Under the pieces are notes generated by a model. The model saw nothing but the letters and a program-made list of their open reading frames with translations. It was not told where the DNA came from and did no database searches. A stretch of DNA of 64,000 nucleotides from assembly GCA_963556255.1 (NCBI GenBank), contig OY744609.1, forward strand, positions 3,617,410-3,681,409, written 5' to 3'. The translations under genes were made by a program, and so were the position numbers. Positions 44,736-56,800 of this stretch are shown piece by piece; within the stretch, counting starts at the first letter, position 1; each line of letters begins with the position of its first letter. Source of the stretch: Allolobophora icterica (taxonomy: Eukaryota; Annelida; Clitellata; Crassiclitellata; Lumbricidae).

Positions 44736-45490
44736 AATGTAATGTAATATAAACATTTGTAAAGCGCTCCTTGCAGCAGAGCTATTCAGAAGCGCTCTCA
44801 ACGTGATTGGCTCGTGCAAAAAGAAAGGTCTTTAAGCATTTAAGTGAAGCTGAAAACGCCCTGAGGATCTTACTCCGGATCTCAGAAGGGAGTTCATTCC
44901 ACAGTGAAGGACCAACCAAAGCAAAGGCCCGATGCTGAGTTAATGAAGTTCGCGACCGAGGTACAAATAAGTCCAATCGGTCAGTAAAACGAAGGGGGCG
45001 AGACGAGCGTGAAGAGGTTGGTTTGCTCATCAGTTCACAAATATGTATGGGCGCTAAGCCTAACTGGGATCTAGTGACTAGAAGCAGGACCTTGAATCTA
45101 ATTCGAAGCGAGACAGGGAGCCTGTGAGGTTCATTTTGCATATAGGAGGTGATGTGTGAGTATCGTGGTAAGCGGGCAATGAGTCTATAGCTGCAGCATT
45201 TAAGACGAATTGCACAGGAGACAGCCGAACATTAGGGAGCCCGATTAAAAGAGAATTGCAATAGTCAATGCGCGTAGATACAAAAGGCATGGACGTAAAC
45301 ACCGCAGAGGATACCGATCTCCTGATGACTCTAAGACGCCTGACTTGGTAATAACAAGAACGGGTAAGAAGAGAGAGATGCTAAGTGAAAGTCAAGGCAC
45401 TGTCTAGCGTGACACCCAGGTCACGAACACTGGAAGAAAAAGTGAAATCAGGGAAAAGTGAGGTCAGCAATTCTAGATCAATATCCTCCG
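44736..45490 (-). pseudogene. L2-type LINE 3' end (RT C-terminal region and 3' tail)
   Basis: Reading leftwards on the minus strand: VRDLGVTLDSALTF (near 45430-45390), QVRRLRVIRRS (near 45350-45315), VSTRIDYCNSLLIGLPN (near 45280-45230), RIRFKVLLLVTRSQLGLAP (near 45105-45050), PRSRTSLTQHRAFALVGPSL and WNELPSEIR (near 44960-44880). These are the characteristic L2/CR1 blocks in order. A frameshift near 45140-45230 and a stop near 45390 break it. It ends in a GAGCGCTTCTGAATAGC...GCGCTTTACAAAT tail and (TTACA)n. Confidence 0.85.
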
Positions 45491-45499
45491 ACCAGATTA

Positions 45500-45959
45500 A
45501 AACCGTATGCAAATCAGACCACTTTCACATTCCGGATATTCGTAAAATCAGATCTTGTATGACGTCAAACATCGATGTAAAAATTCGCAAAAGCCCGTAA
45601 AAAATCGCGAAAACCTGTATGTGCTGTTTAAACACCTTTATATCTCGTAATCACAACGTTATATGAGTCCCATTTTCGTTTAATCGTTATCTCCCTCTCC
45701 AGTTGTCAGAGGAAGAACGCGTAATGTAAGGGAAATGGATCGGAAGGAAATGACGTGAAAACGCTCATTGGGATAAACCTTAGGATTTGTCCGATCGACT
45801 TGGAATTTGGGGATTTTCCATAGCAATCTGAGTTTTTTGTTAAGGTCTACAGTCATGATATTTAATATGGAAAGCAAAAGTATAGTATAGACAACCATTC
45901 AACGAGGAATGGCTGTATGGTTGCTAAAGTTTTCAGTTACTGGGGATTTTTTTAGATCA
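45500..45959. repeat. Repeat-derived sequence
   Basis: 'taaacacctttatatctcgtaatcacaacgttatatgagtccc' (45627-45672) matches 12510-12548 and 38220-38270. Otherwise nothing is recognised. Confidence 0.5.
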
Positions 45960-47480
45960 TCTTGTGATTTTTCAGGCAAGAACTTGGGATTTCTGAAAAT
46001 GGAGAGTGGCAGCACTGCGTGAAAGGGTCATCCAAATGAAACAGACCGACAGACAGATGGACAAAGGCAAACAGATACACGGTAAAAATAAGGAGAAAGA
46101 TGGTCGAACCCATTGATGGACAGAAAGACGGACGGAGGGATACTCAGACAGACACACAGACATACAGACAGAGACAGAGACGGACGGATACCTAGACAGA
46201 CAGACAGCCAGACACACAGACAGAATGACCCAGACAGACAGACAGACAGACAGAAAGACAAACGTAGAGACCGTGATAGAAAGAAGGACAGAATCGCGGA
46301 GATAATAGAAAGGATAGTTGGTTTTTATTTTCCGGACTTAAGGCCAGAGGTACAATGATCGGTTCTATCTTGATATGTCATTTATGGGTTTAACCCACAG
46401 AACAGAAATAACCCTCCCGGTTTTAAAAAGATTTCGAGAAAGTGTTTACCCTCGTCAGGCGCTGCATAAATGTTAGTGACACAAGGTAGCCGATTGGTTA
46501 GAGCGCCCTGTCTTTACACACCTTTAAAACGTTATCGACCTGCGCTATATAGCCACGGCATAGGCTAAACTACCGAGTTGATTTCGTCATTCAGTGCCAT
46601 ATACCGTCGGAGACAATGGCCCTGGCAGCTGGATGTCGTTAACAATGGAAACTAACAGCCGATTGGTTACAACGCTCGCCTTGTAATGCGGAGTGTACGG
46701 ATTAGAGCCTCCTCTCTGAAACGGTTACTCGAGAGTTTGAGCAAGTCCTACACTCACAGTTGCTCAGCGCCATCGAATGATGCTTGGTTTTTAGATAGTG
46801 GCGCTTAATAAATGCACAATAAAAAGTAATTACAATTCTATTCATGTTCTTGCATTGCGCACTGTTGAATCTGTGTTTGCGACAAGTCTTCCGATTCTTA
46901 CAACAATAATCTCTACACAGCAGTCCGCGCCAACAGCAAATCCGAAGCACAAAGGTTGATCTAATCCAATTCAATTGCGTACCATACCAATCTAGTTTAG
47001 CACGATCCAGTTATTCCTATTAAATATAGTCTGGTAATCCAGTTCATAAATTAAATCCTGCTCATTTTAGTCCCATTAAATATAATCTAATCTAATCATT
47101 TATTATTCAATCGGACCTAATCTAATACAATCCAACATCGTCTATTCTAGCTCCATTTAAACTAACATTTTGTAATTTAATATAATAAATTATAATATAT
47201 TTTTTATTTGAAATAACATAATATTGCATTACATAATATAATATTGTCATATTTTACTTATTTACTATGGAAATGTATTTGCACCCACTCCTATATACTT
47301 ATATCCTATTTTATTATATAATATAATATATTTCAATATAGCACATTTGCATCAGTATGCACAGGATAGCATTCTATATCGTATAATCCGTTGTTAGCCA
47401 AACAATGCAAATGCAATAAATTCTATTGACATCTAATCAATCCTATCCCGATTAAATCTAATTTAACTAGTAGTAGTTTC
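45960..47480 (+). repeat. Composite repeat block C
   Basis: (GACA)n tract (46030-46270), 'gagataatagaaaggatagttggtttttattttccggactta' (46297-46340), SINE-1 (46486-46655; box A-like TAGCCGATTGGTTAGAGCGC, ACACACCTTTAAAACG, GCTATATAG, GGATGTCGTTAACAATGG), then SINE-2 directly behind it (46656-46960; CTCGCCTTGTAATGCGGAG...GGCGCTTAATAAATGCACAAT), then the AT-rich body. It is the shortest and cleanest of the four blocks. Confidence 0.75.
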
Positions 47481-48780
47481 AGTGTCAGTTTAATGACACT
47501 GCCTGATAACAAAGATGAATAACGTCGCCCTCCTCTATCCAGTCATGGCACTGGCACTGCAAGAGTACGAGCAGTGGCAGAGTTAGATAACCGCTGAACG
47601 AAGTGAGGTATAAATATATATCGTGTTCGAAGAAAGCAATTTAAAGGTGTCTAAACAGATGTAATCATTACAGTATCGAATCGTTGATGTTCGTTACTTT
47701 ATTTAAACGAGATTGGTAAGAAGACAACTGGAACTGATTAATACCGCCCTCCTTATTTATCTAACCTTCGACCTGGCACCACCCACAAACGGCAGTGACG
47801 GAGTTTTAGAGCCGGTGACGTAGACTTTAACTTTAAACTTTTAAAGTCCGTTATCGCACATCACCGATTGGCTTGGAGACTTGGAGTCCAACACGAAAGC
47901 TATGGAAAACATCGAATAATTTTTATTTCAAAGTCTTTCTTCAGATAATAAAATGTTCCTGAAGATGATTTCTTTGATTATGCAATCAATTTAAATGCTG
48001 ATTAAAACGAGATTTACAAAATCGGAGCATAATGAACCAACCAGCCTTTGAGAAAATGAGACTATATAGCTACGGTAAGTATCTATTTAAGGTGTTTAGG
48101 CAAAGACTGAAGCTGTTCGTAATAACATCCACTGTGACTGTAGTATACCTTAAAACAAAATAATTCGTTTGGCAACAAAATAATCATGTGATTTGTGTGT
48201 GTCATATCAAAGATGATTGGCGTGGCCTTCTTCCATTATTTAGGCTTGGGATTGGCACTACCAGAGAAAAACTTCCTTGTGTTTCCGTTGTAACATAAAT
48301 CGTGGGATGAGAACGTTAGCTCTCCTCGTTGCTAGTTGCTGCTTAACTGTTTCATAACAAAGATAACAAAGATGATTAGTCTCGCCCTCCTCATTTCTCC
48401 ACGCTTGGGACTGGCACTGCCAGAGTATGAGCAGTGGTGAAGTTAACGTTGGCTATAAACGTTTGTAGAATGTTGTTAATCACTGCGGAAATAAAAGAGC
48501 TGTGTTTCGACACCCGTAAATAAGGTCCTTACTACTCTATATTATTCCGTTTTCGCTATTTTGTAGCTAATAAGATCGGCGGATGGCAGAACTTACGTCA
48601 CGAAGTTATTAAACAACTGAATGCAATTAATTAGCACTAGAAATTTGAGAATATAAGAGTTTTAAACAGTGGTTTCCAGTGACATCTTGTGGCTGACACG
48701 GCCTTTGATGTTTGAGATAGGACGATAGTTTAAAGGAGAGTCAGGATCAAGGCCTTGGCGCTTGATGGAAGGGAAAACCA
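47480..48780. repeat. Composite repeat R4
   Basis: It has the R-family order again: 'gcaatttaaaggtgtctaaacagatg' (47635), 'agaagacaactggaactg' (47718), 'gacctggcaccacccacaaacggcagtgacgg' (47770), 'ggtgacgtagactttaac', 'gagactatatagctacgg' (48057), 'gggattggcactaccagag' (48247) and 'gggactggcactgccagagtatgagcagtgg' (48408). Confidence 0.72.
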
Positions 48781-48793
48781 CAGCCCTTTTGTG

Positions 48794-49836
48794 TAGGGAC
48801 CTGCGAATCACAAATTTTCAGTCGAATCGAATCTCGAATCGAATCGGGGGTAAAGATTCGAATTCGAATCGAATCTCGAATCGAATCAGCGGGTACCAGT
48901 TTCATATTAATGAAGCTTGATTGCACAGGCGTACCACAGTATCAATAACATTTCTGCAGTTTAAAATCAATTAAACTAAACATTAAGCTCTTCTAACAGA
49001 ATAAAAATAACACAAATAATTAATTAATTAAGTATATTCTTTGTGCTAATTGTATAACCGCACTTTGGTGTACATACATCTAAGCGGAGTATATACAGAG
49101 CTTCTCAATTGAGGCGAGCGATCGGTTGCTCTCCTTGGTCGCTCGCCTAGCAAAGGTTCTGGGGAACGGTAAATCGCTCGCCCTGCCGAAGGTGTCACAC
49201 CGTCGGTCACCGCTCGATGAGCTTAAGTTAGACTCCAAGACGATAGACGGAAGTTGAGCCAGACCAATATTTTGTTTATCTAATTTACATTACATTAATT
49301 TATTTACTTGCGGCATCGGTGAATGCGTGCCGCGACCTAATGACTGCTGAGTTATCGCTCTATGTTTATACAATAGCCTATGATTGGCCATAACAACCCG
49401 GTCGACACTTTACGCCGCATGACTTCATTCGTAAAGTCATGCAGCTATATGCAGCTGTACAAAATAGGCTGTACACAAAAGATCTAGAGGTCGACCGCGT
49501 ATCGCTTACCTACTCAATCCAGCGCGATCGATTTTCAAACCGCCGACTATTTTCAAATGAGAAGCTCTGAGTATAGGCCTGTAGCATTCTAATTATAAAC
49601 CCTTTTCAGAGGGTTTGTTGTCGTCGCGTGCCGCGTTTCACGCAGAAATTCAACAATCAATCCACGTGCAGTAAGCAATTAAACCAATTAGTTTACAACA
49701 AATTGCGTCAATGGCTAATCATTATTTCCGCAAAACGATTCGAAATTTTTCGAATCATGATATCATTTTCGAATCGAATCGAATACCGCCGTCCGATTCG
49801 TTTTCGAATCGAATATCGAAGCTTCGCAGGTCCCTA
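48794..49836. mobile_element. hAT-like element with 8-bp TSD, hosting a second element
   Basis: The terminal inverted repeats TAGGGACCTGCGAA and TTCGCAGGTCCCTA are perfect over 14 bp. The 8-bp duplication CTTTTGTG is perfect (48786-48793 and 49837-49844). The subterminal regions are packed with TTCGAATCGAATC repeats in both orientations. No transposase frame remains in its 1,043 bp. The middle is occupied by the nested element at 49096-49569. Confidence 0.9.
49096..49569. mobile_element. Nested hAT-like MITE
   Basis: CAGAGCTTCTCAATTGA at the left and the inverted CAGAGCTTCTCATTTGA at the right match at 16 of 17 bases. Flanking octamers AGTATATA and AGTATAGG match at six of eight. It is 474 bp long, carries GAGCGATCGG/CGATC-rich subterminal sequence, and lies wholly inside the larger element, so it inserted later. 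Confidence 0.75.
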
Positions 49837-49844
49837 CTTTTGTG

Positions 49845-50625
49845 CTGTGTCGGGACACAACATTGAGTCAGAGAAGAATTATATAGTAATGTCAAAAGCG
49901 GAATAAATTCGTCTAAAAAGTCTTAACTATAATATGAAGGAAGCAGGTCTAGTTCACACGACTTCATCTATATAACATGCACTGACAAATATCTTCGCTA
50001 TATAAACTGTCATTGTAATACTAAACTAGTTGTTTTAGGTGAACATACGGCTTTGGGGATTTTGAAGGACGTAAGCTGAATCATTTTTATACAGTACTGC
50101 AGTTCTGTTTCAAGTAATTGTTTACCTGATTTAAAAGTACAGCGGCGTTGAGGTTTTGTATGTAAAAAATACTATGCAACGTTACAAGTATATATACAAG
50201 TATACTGTGCGTTTTAGACACCTTTTAATTAAATGTTTCAGATTTTATATAAGTTGAAATTTCACTCAAGCGCTAACTTATAACCACAAATTATTTGCCA
50301 ATAATCTATCATAGGTAATATGCGAAAATAATTTATGTCGACGTCAACGGCATTTGTTGCCATAAGATTTCTTTAAACGATAGGAAATACGAATGTGTCG
50401 ATAACGTTCCGTAGCCTAAACTGTCTGGTGTCAACACACATTCACCGTCGCCTACTACGAAACAGGTTTGCCTGAGTACTTGAGAAGGTCACACCAATGG
50501 CTGGCTATCGACCACGGTGACCTTTGTGCTGTACTAATAGACACGGCCGTCGGCGTCTGAAAACTTTCTTGGTTATTTAAGTGTCTGCTGCTTCCAAACA
50601 TGATTTAGCAAAGTCTTTGCATACA
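49845..50625. repeat. Repeat fragments, no gene
   Basis: 'gacaccttttaattaaatg...tatataag' (50217-50252) and 'gacgtcaacggcatttgttgccataagatttctttaaacga' (50341-50381) are the two dispersed modules in forward order about 125 bases apart, as in the LINE tails. Confidence 0.6.
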
Positions 50626-50629
50626 GGCA

Positions 50630-50905
50630 TATATGTGTGTACATATGCATGTATCTATGTTGGTATATGTGTATTATCTATATATGCATGCATGCTTGCA
50701 TGTATGCATGTATTCATTTATGTATGTATGTATGCATGTATGTTTATGTTCATTTATGTACATGTATTTATGCATGTATGTATGTGAATGTATGCATAGG
50801 TGTATGTATGTAGGTATGTTTCTATGTATGCATGCATGTATATACGTATTCGTACATACGTACGTATGTAGCCTAAATATGCTCATGCATACGTACGTAC
50901 GTACA
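50630..50905. repeat. (TATG)n/(CATG)n microsatellite
   Basis: Alternating purine-pyrimidine repeats (TATG, CATG, TACG). All frames are open and meaningless. Confidence 0.95.
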
Positions 50906-51555
50906 TGCTCATAGGAGCGCTTTTAGTCAACCTTCGAAAGGCACTATGGTGATAAACTCTTAAAACCTTGAATACTTGGCTGTAAATAAGAGAGGAGAAC
51001 AAGAAAAGGAACGGTGTCTTTACTTCAGTTTTTAACCCGAATTCGTAGCCCGAAGAGTTTTCTTTATGACGCCGACGAAACGGAGGAATGCGATGGCAAA
51101 ATCCGAACAATCGGCGACTTCAAAGGAAGTCTTTCAAGAGCTTTAACCGACATGTGACTCCAAGCCTTTGAGGAGTGGTCACTAACAAGATTTCGGGTCA
51201 AAGGTCACAGTATTGTACTCGAAAGTCTCTTATGTAACCGAATTGATTGAATACCTCTCATAAAAGACAACTCATTATTATTATTATTCCAGAGTTTAAC
51301 GTCGTCCTATGCTTTGATTGCTTTAAAAATTCTGACAACTCATTAATGAGAAAGAGCATGTACGAGTATATATAGCGTTGTGAATATTCGATTTAAAGGT
51401 GTCTTATGGCAGAATTGTCGCTTACGAAACCGAATCCTCTGCATTGAACTGCAAATGATTTCCTGAATATTTGAAGTATATTGCGATTTGTTGGTTTTAT
51501 CAACACGAGTGCTAATTCTCTTTTTTCTGGATTTTATCAGCAAATTCAAGGAAAT
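50906..51555. repeat. Repeat-derived sequence
   Basis: 'aaatccgaacaatcggcgacttcaaaggaagtctttcaagagctttaaccgac' (51098-51148) recurs almost word for word at 61417-61468. A reverse module pair lies at 51294-51310 and 51368-51405. Confidence 0.55.
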
Positions 51556-51559
51556 ACTA

Positions 51560-52718
51560 ATTACGTTGTCATAATCGTAATCTCGAGATTTCTATATCGC
51601 CCAAAAAAGCGAAGTCGCGGGAACCAGCTTACTCACAGGCGTTCAGTCAAAACAGAAGTCATACTCAGCTAATGTCAAAATGAGTTCCAGGTCAAGACTC
51701 AAAGGGTCAGGCAGGTGGACAGTCAGAGGTAATTAGAAGAGGTGTAGTCAGGGTAGATCATTACAGGCACTTTCGTAAGTTTTGGCCACATTAGTATCTG
51801 TAGACATCAGACAACGTTTTCAAATAGTAGCCTGTTAGTTGTTGTAGTAATTGTAATATTAGTTATGTTGGAAGTTGTAGTAGTTGTTGTTGTAATGGTA
51901 GTGGTATTAGTATTAGTAGTGGTAGTAGTAGCAGTAGTAGTAGTAGTTGCAGCAGCAGCAGCAGTAGCAGTAGTTGGGTATCAGTATGCCCAATTATGTA
52001 GCGCATTTTCTGGTAAATTGCTTTGTTACCAGAAGTCGAACAAAATTCTAAAGGACACAAAGCGAATCTCGGAAGCGCAGAATGCTCCGTCAAATGCGGA
52101 GGGGCATTTCCGATCGGAAGGAAATTAATTAATAAATTCCAGGTCACGTGAGCTGGTTTCGTGAATGTCTCTTGCAATAATTAGGAAGATGGAGCGGAAG
52201 GAAATGAAATGAAGGGGTCATTCAAAGGAATCCTCATCTAATTGAAGAGAAATAAATTGTAGAAACAGAAGACAGACAAACAGACAGAGACAGATAGAAA
52301 GAGACGGAGAAAGAGAGACGTAGACACTGTGACAGACAGAATGACAGAGCCGCGGAGTCTATGAGAGGGATAGTTGGTTTTTATTTTCCGGACTTAGGTG
52401 CAATGAGGTGCAATGTTCGGTTCGTTTTATGATGTCCAATTTATGATTTGCCCCACGGAACAGAAATAATCTCTCCCTCCCGGTTTTTTAGAAGACTGGA
52501 AAGAAAGTGTTTTCCCTCGTAGGGCGACCCATAAATACTAATGACACACGGTAGCCGATTGGCTAGAGCGCTCTCTTCAGACACCTTTAAAACGTTGTCA
52601 CTGGTACTATATAAAGAAGGGACTCGGTAGCATTAATAATAATTCCACCTTGGTCTGCGAGGCTTACGTCAATGGTCCTGGCCGCTAGATGTCGTTAAAC
52701 AATGGAAACTAACAGCTG
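51560..52718 (+). repeat. Composite repeat block D, left part
   Basis: 'aatcgtaatctcgagatttctatatcgccc' (51574), a GTA/GTT/GCA array (51850-51975), 'gcattttctggtaaattgc', a GACA tract (52260-52350), 'agttggtttttattttccggactta' (52372) and a complete SINE-1 (52551-52718; TAGCCGATTGGCTAGAGCGC, AGACACCTTTAAAACG, CTATATAAAG, GATGTCGTTAAACAATGG). The block resumes at 59247 after the inserted elements. Confidence 0.75.
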
Positions 52719-52871
52719 TTTACAAAGTGCGACCGTACATTAGTTACCGGAATAACGTACGCGTAGTAGCGTACCGTACGAACTGTACGCTATCGAAAAG
52801 AATAACGTACGCGTGCAGTGCCCCAAGTTTATCTCATTATTCAAAAAGAACCTCAATATAACCATAGTCTT
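52719..52871. mobile_element. CGTACG-rich DNA element, left part (split by E4)
   Basis: Rich in the palindromes ACGTACGCGT and CGTACCGTACG, as is 59150-59240 on the other side of E4. The two parts interrupt block D between two SINE-1 units, which suggests a DNA transposon that was later hit by E4. I could not fix its ends or target duplication. Confidence 0.4.
52867..52871. other. 5-bp target-site duplication of E4, left
   Basis: GTCTT here equals GTCTT at 58830-58834. Confidence 0.93.
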
Positions 52872-53303
52872 TGTCGTGGTCTACGCGGGTGCATGCATCA
52901 AGGGAAGAAAACCGACGCGTCAACAAGCTTGTTTACAACGCACGGAAAATTCTGCAGCAAGCTGTCAACATTAATTCGGTGCATGCAACAAGGATATACG
53001 TGTTCAGTAGGACTTTCCAGGGAAAAGTACAGTGACGTCACAGAACGTTCTGGAATCCGGGAGAACTCTATATAAGATAGACCTGATGTACATTGGGGGC
53101 CTTTTGACGAAGATTTGTAAACGTTGAAACATTGATCGTATAACGTTCAATCGAGACCAGCCAACCTGTGTGCTGTCTACGATTGTGATATTTGATAGAC
53201 GAGTTGACTTACTCTACACTTAATCGACTTTATTTTTAAATAAAGATCTTTTAATAGTTCCTTCGTTGGTTCGTCGTTGCGATCGAAGGAGTCGACCGCG
53301 ACA
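52872..53303 (+). repeat. 5' LTR of E4
   Basis: TGTCGTGG...CGCGACA, 432 bp. TATATAAG at 53069-53076 is a likely TATA box and AATAAA at 53239-53244 a likely polyadenylation signal, so U3, R and U5 can be placed roughly. TGACGTCA at about 53033-53040 is a CRE-like site in U3. Confidence 0.93.
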
Positions 53304-53307
53304 TTAT

Positions 53308-53325
53308 TGGTGTCAGAAGTGGGAT
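53308..53325 (+). other. Primer-binding site of E4, tRNA-Leu(CAA) type
   Basis: TGGTGTCAGAAGTGGGAT follows the LTR after TTAT. From general knowledge of metazoan tRNA-Leu(CAA), which ends ...ATCCCACTTCTGACA plus CCA, this is an 18-base perfect complement. Confidence 0.82.
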
Positions 53326-53828
53326 CATCGGTGTTGGATCCGGTGAAGAAGACGCGAGCCGGCGGAGGAAGGAGTCAACCCGGAGGATCAAGAGACGGTC
53401 TGTTCCAGACAGCGAGCGGATCGAGACGCCTTTCTACCGTGGGAGACGGGTGAATCGGCATACGACAGTCGGACGGACGAAGTGCGTCGTTCGGCTGAGA
53501 CAGCAGAAGACAGCAGTCAACATACGGGTAAGATCCTAGGTGTTGTCGTGGCTGAGAAGGAGAAAAGAGAGTGGAGTTGCAGCCGAGTGGGAGGCAGCCA
53601 TTATTTCTCTTTCAATATCTGCTGATTATTTCTTTGAAATTTGATCCATTGTTGTGATCGAGGCCAGACTTGCGTGAGCTTGTATAGTTTTTGCGTACTT
53701 GGCGAGTGTACTTCTTTGGATACTGCATAGTTGCACTTTGGGTTGTGGAATTTTCCTTTTGTGTGACGGGTTTGCCGCGTGGTGTCTGTTTTTTTTTGTT
53801 GATTGTTGTTGACTGACTGTTTGTAAAA
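53326..53828 (+). other. E4 untranslated leader
   Basis: About 500 bases between the primer-binding site and the gag ATG. It lacks the tandem repeats seen in E1/E2. The first 250 bases are purine- and GACGG-rich, and the last 250 are T-rich. No frame extends through it. Confidence 0.7.
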
Positions 53829-56800
53829 ATGGAAGCGTTGACAACAGAGATGCAAGCGAATATTCGCAAAATGTCGTCTGAGCGCCTTAGGGTGTATCTT
53901 ATGAAGGCAGGAAGGGACGAAGATGATGTTATGTCATGGGATCGAAATCAATTAATGGAAGAATGGGCCATGGAGATTGGAAAAGAGGAAGAGGAATTTA
54001 AGGGTAGTCCAATATCTCCAACAGGAGTGGATTACGAGCTGCAGAAGCGCCGTCTGGAGTTCGAAATCCGTAAATATGAAGAACAAAGGGAGGACCGGAA
54101 GGAGAAGGAAGAAAGGGAGGAAAAGAGGAGAGAGGAAGAAAAGAAGGAACGGAAAGAGAAGGAAGAAAGAGAAAGGGAGGAACGGAAGGAGAAGGAAGAA
54201 AGAGAAAGGGAGGAACGGAAGGAGAAGGAAGAAAGGGAGGAAAAGAGGAGAGAGGAAGAAAAGAAGGAACGGAAAGAGAAAGAAGAAAGAGAAAAGAAGG
54301 AACGGAAAGAGAAAGAAGAAAGGGAGAGGAAGGAAAAGCAGGAAGAACGAAATGTTAGAGATTCTTTAGCAAGTCGTACTAAGCGTTATAGTGATGCCCT
54401 TAAGAATATTCTTTGGAAATTTCCTTCCGACCCTATAGAAATTCCAGGTTTCTTTGATCACTTGGATGGTTTGTTTAATGTGTATGAGGTGGATGAAGAT
54501 GTTAGAGCAAAATTATTGCTAGCCATTTTAAGTGAAAGAGCTAAGGCATTAACCATGCGCCTTACTGAGGCACAGCTCCATGACTACAAATTCCTGAAGG
54601 AGTTTTTGCTAAGGGAGTTTAAGATAAGCCCTTCAAATCTTAGAGCCCGATTTTGGTCGTTGCACAAAGCATCGGACGAATCATTTACGATCTATTCATC
54701 CAAATTGCGTGTGGCTCTTATGTATTATTTGAAAAGTAGAAAGATAACTGATGAGTTTGATAAACTTGTAAGTTTATTGGTTGCGGATCGGCTTAAGGAG
54801 TCCTTGTCGAAGGCTTGTTTAGATTATATCTTGGCCCAAGAAAAAGAGGAGTGGTTGAGCTGTGAAGACATAGCTAATGCGGCTGACATTTATGTAGCGT
54901 CGCATGATGGTGGGAATGACTTAGTATGCCGTAGTCATCCGACACCGAAGTATAACAATTGGACGAGAGGTCAACCACATGTTCAAGTCAATAACCAGAC
55001 AGCTCAACCCAAGTCTCCCAAACCGGAAATAAGGGGTGAAGCCAAGATAGGTGCGAGGGTGTCTCAGGAGGAGGCCAAGGTAAAGGGTCTCTGTTTCCTA
55101 TGTCATCAGAAGGGTCATATGGCAAGGGAGTGCCAGACCAAACCAAGTTCTAAAAAGGTGAGTACTTGTATATTTGGGAACCCAACTGAAGAAGTGATCG
55201 ACTTATTTGTTGAGAAGGTCAACGTGTTGCATGAGATACCTGAACAGGTAAAGCAAGGGAATTTATTGGATAATTCTAAACCAATAGGGTTGGAAACTGC
55301 TGTAAGGGTATACGAGAATAGTACTGATGGATTACACGAGAGGTCGTATATCAATGTACAGATTGAAGATCTCCCTTCTCAGCCAGCATTATCTGATTCA
55401 GGAGCAGAAATTTGTTGTATTGATAAGAAATTAATTGAGTCACTAAACTTACCCGTGATTAAACGGATTAATATAATTGGTTTTCAGGGAGAAGGATGTA
55501 AGGCAGATGTAGTATACCTACAAATGAAATTAGCTAATTCAATGGAAGGAACGACGAACATTGCGCCATCTTTGTGCGTCATGTTCGCTGTAGTCCCTGA
55601 ACTAAATGAACGGGTTATTCTGACACCCCATGTTGTGGACCTATTAAGGGATAGTTCGCAATATGTAGTGATGGTAGCTGGCGTAGATCGACGTGTACAA
55701 ATAAATAAAGGGGCAGAAGAAGATAACTTAGAAGTTAACAGCAACGAATCCTTGCCGTCAGAAGTGAATGAATATTCTCAGGAGCAACTAGTTGATGATT
55801 CAGATAATTTTCTTGATGTTGAGTCAACAGAGTTCAAGTCTGATGAGGGAGTAGCGAATAATGATACTTTATTGCGTGAGCAACAGAATTGTCACAATCT
55901 TATATCTTGCTGGCAACAAGCGAGACAGAATAAAAATAATTTCTTTATAGATAATAACCTCCTGTACCACAAAGGGGAAATTATGGGACATAAGGTTAAT
56001 CAATTATGTTTACCGGAAGATAGAATCGAGGTTGTCTTGCGAGTAGCACACGATGCCCCATGTGCTGGGCACATGGCTTTTAAGGCAACGAGAGCCAGGA
56101 TCAAATTAAACTTTTGGTTTCCAAGAATGGATGAGAGGATTCGCGAATATTGTGCGTCTTGTCAAATTTGTCAACTAAGAACTCCAGTTAAAGTGGCAGA
56201 TCGAGTCCCGATCACTCCTATTCCGAGGGCGGATGAACTCTGTTTTAACCATCTAAATATGGATTGTATTGGCCCTATGGTAGTGACTGGAGAATCCAAC
56301 AAATCGAAACCCCAGTACAATTATGCTCTGGTTCTGGTGGACAAATTTTCTCGTTGGCCGATGGCGTATCCTCTTAGATCGCTGAATGCAAAGGGAGTTT
56401 GTGAAGCTCTGTTGCAAGTTTTTACAACTTTTTCTATTCCAAGGATCATCAGTTCTGATTGTGGTACCAACTTTACCAGTCGTTTGACGAAAGAATTCTT
56501 GCGGCGAATGGGTTGTAGTCCCAGATTTAATACCCCTGGACATCCTGAGGCAGCTGGATTGGTTGAAAGATGCAACCAAAGCTTGAAAACCATGATCTTT
56601 AAGCTTGCTCAATCTGATCCTCGTGGATGGCACCAATTGTTACCGTTTGTTCTGTGGAGCCTTAGAGAAAAACCTTCAGGCACGACTCATATTTCGCCAT
56701 TCACTATGGTTTATGGAACTCTTCCTCGGGGTCCACTTAGTGTGTTGAAGGAATCGTGGGCTGGCGAACGAAAAGTACCTCTTAACTTAGGTAAATCACC

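Noticed and set aside
52818..53075. Frame repeated at 58419-58601
   Set aside because: Contained in the E4 LTRs. The repeat is explained by the LTR pair.
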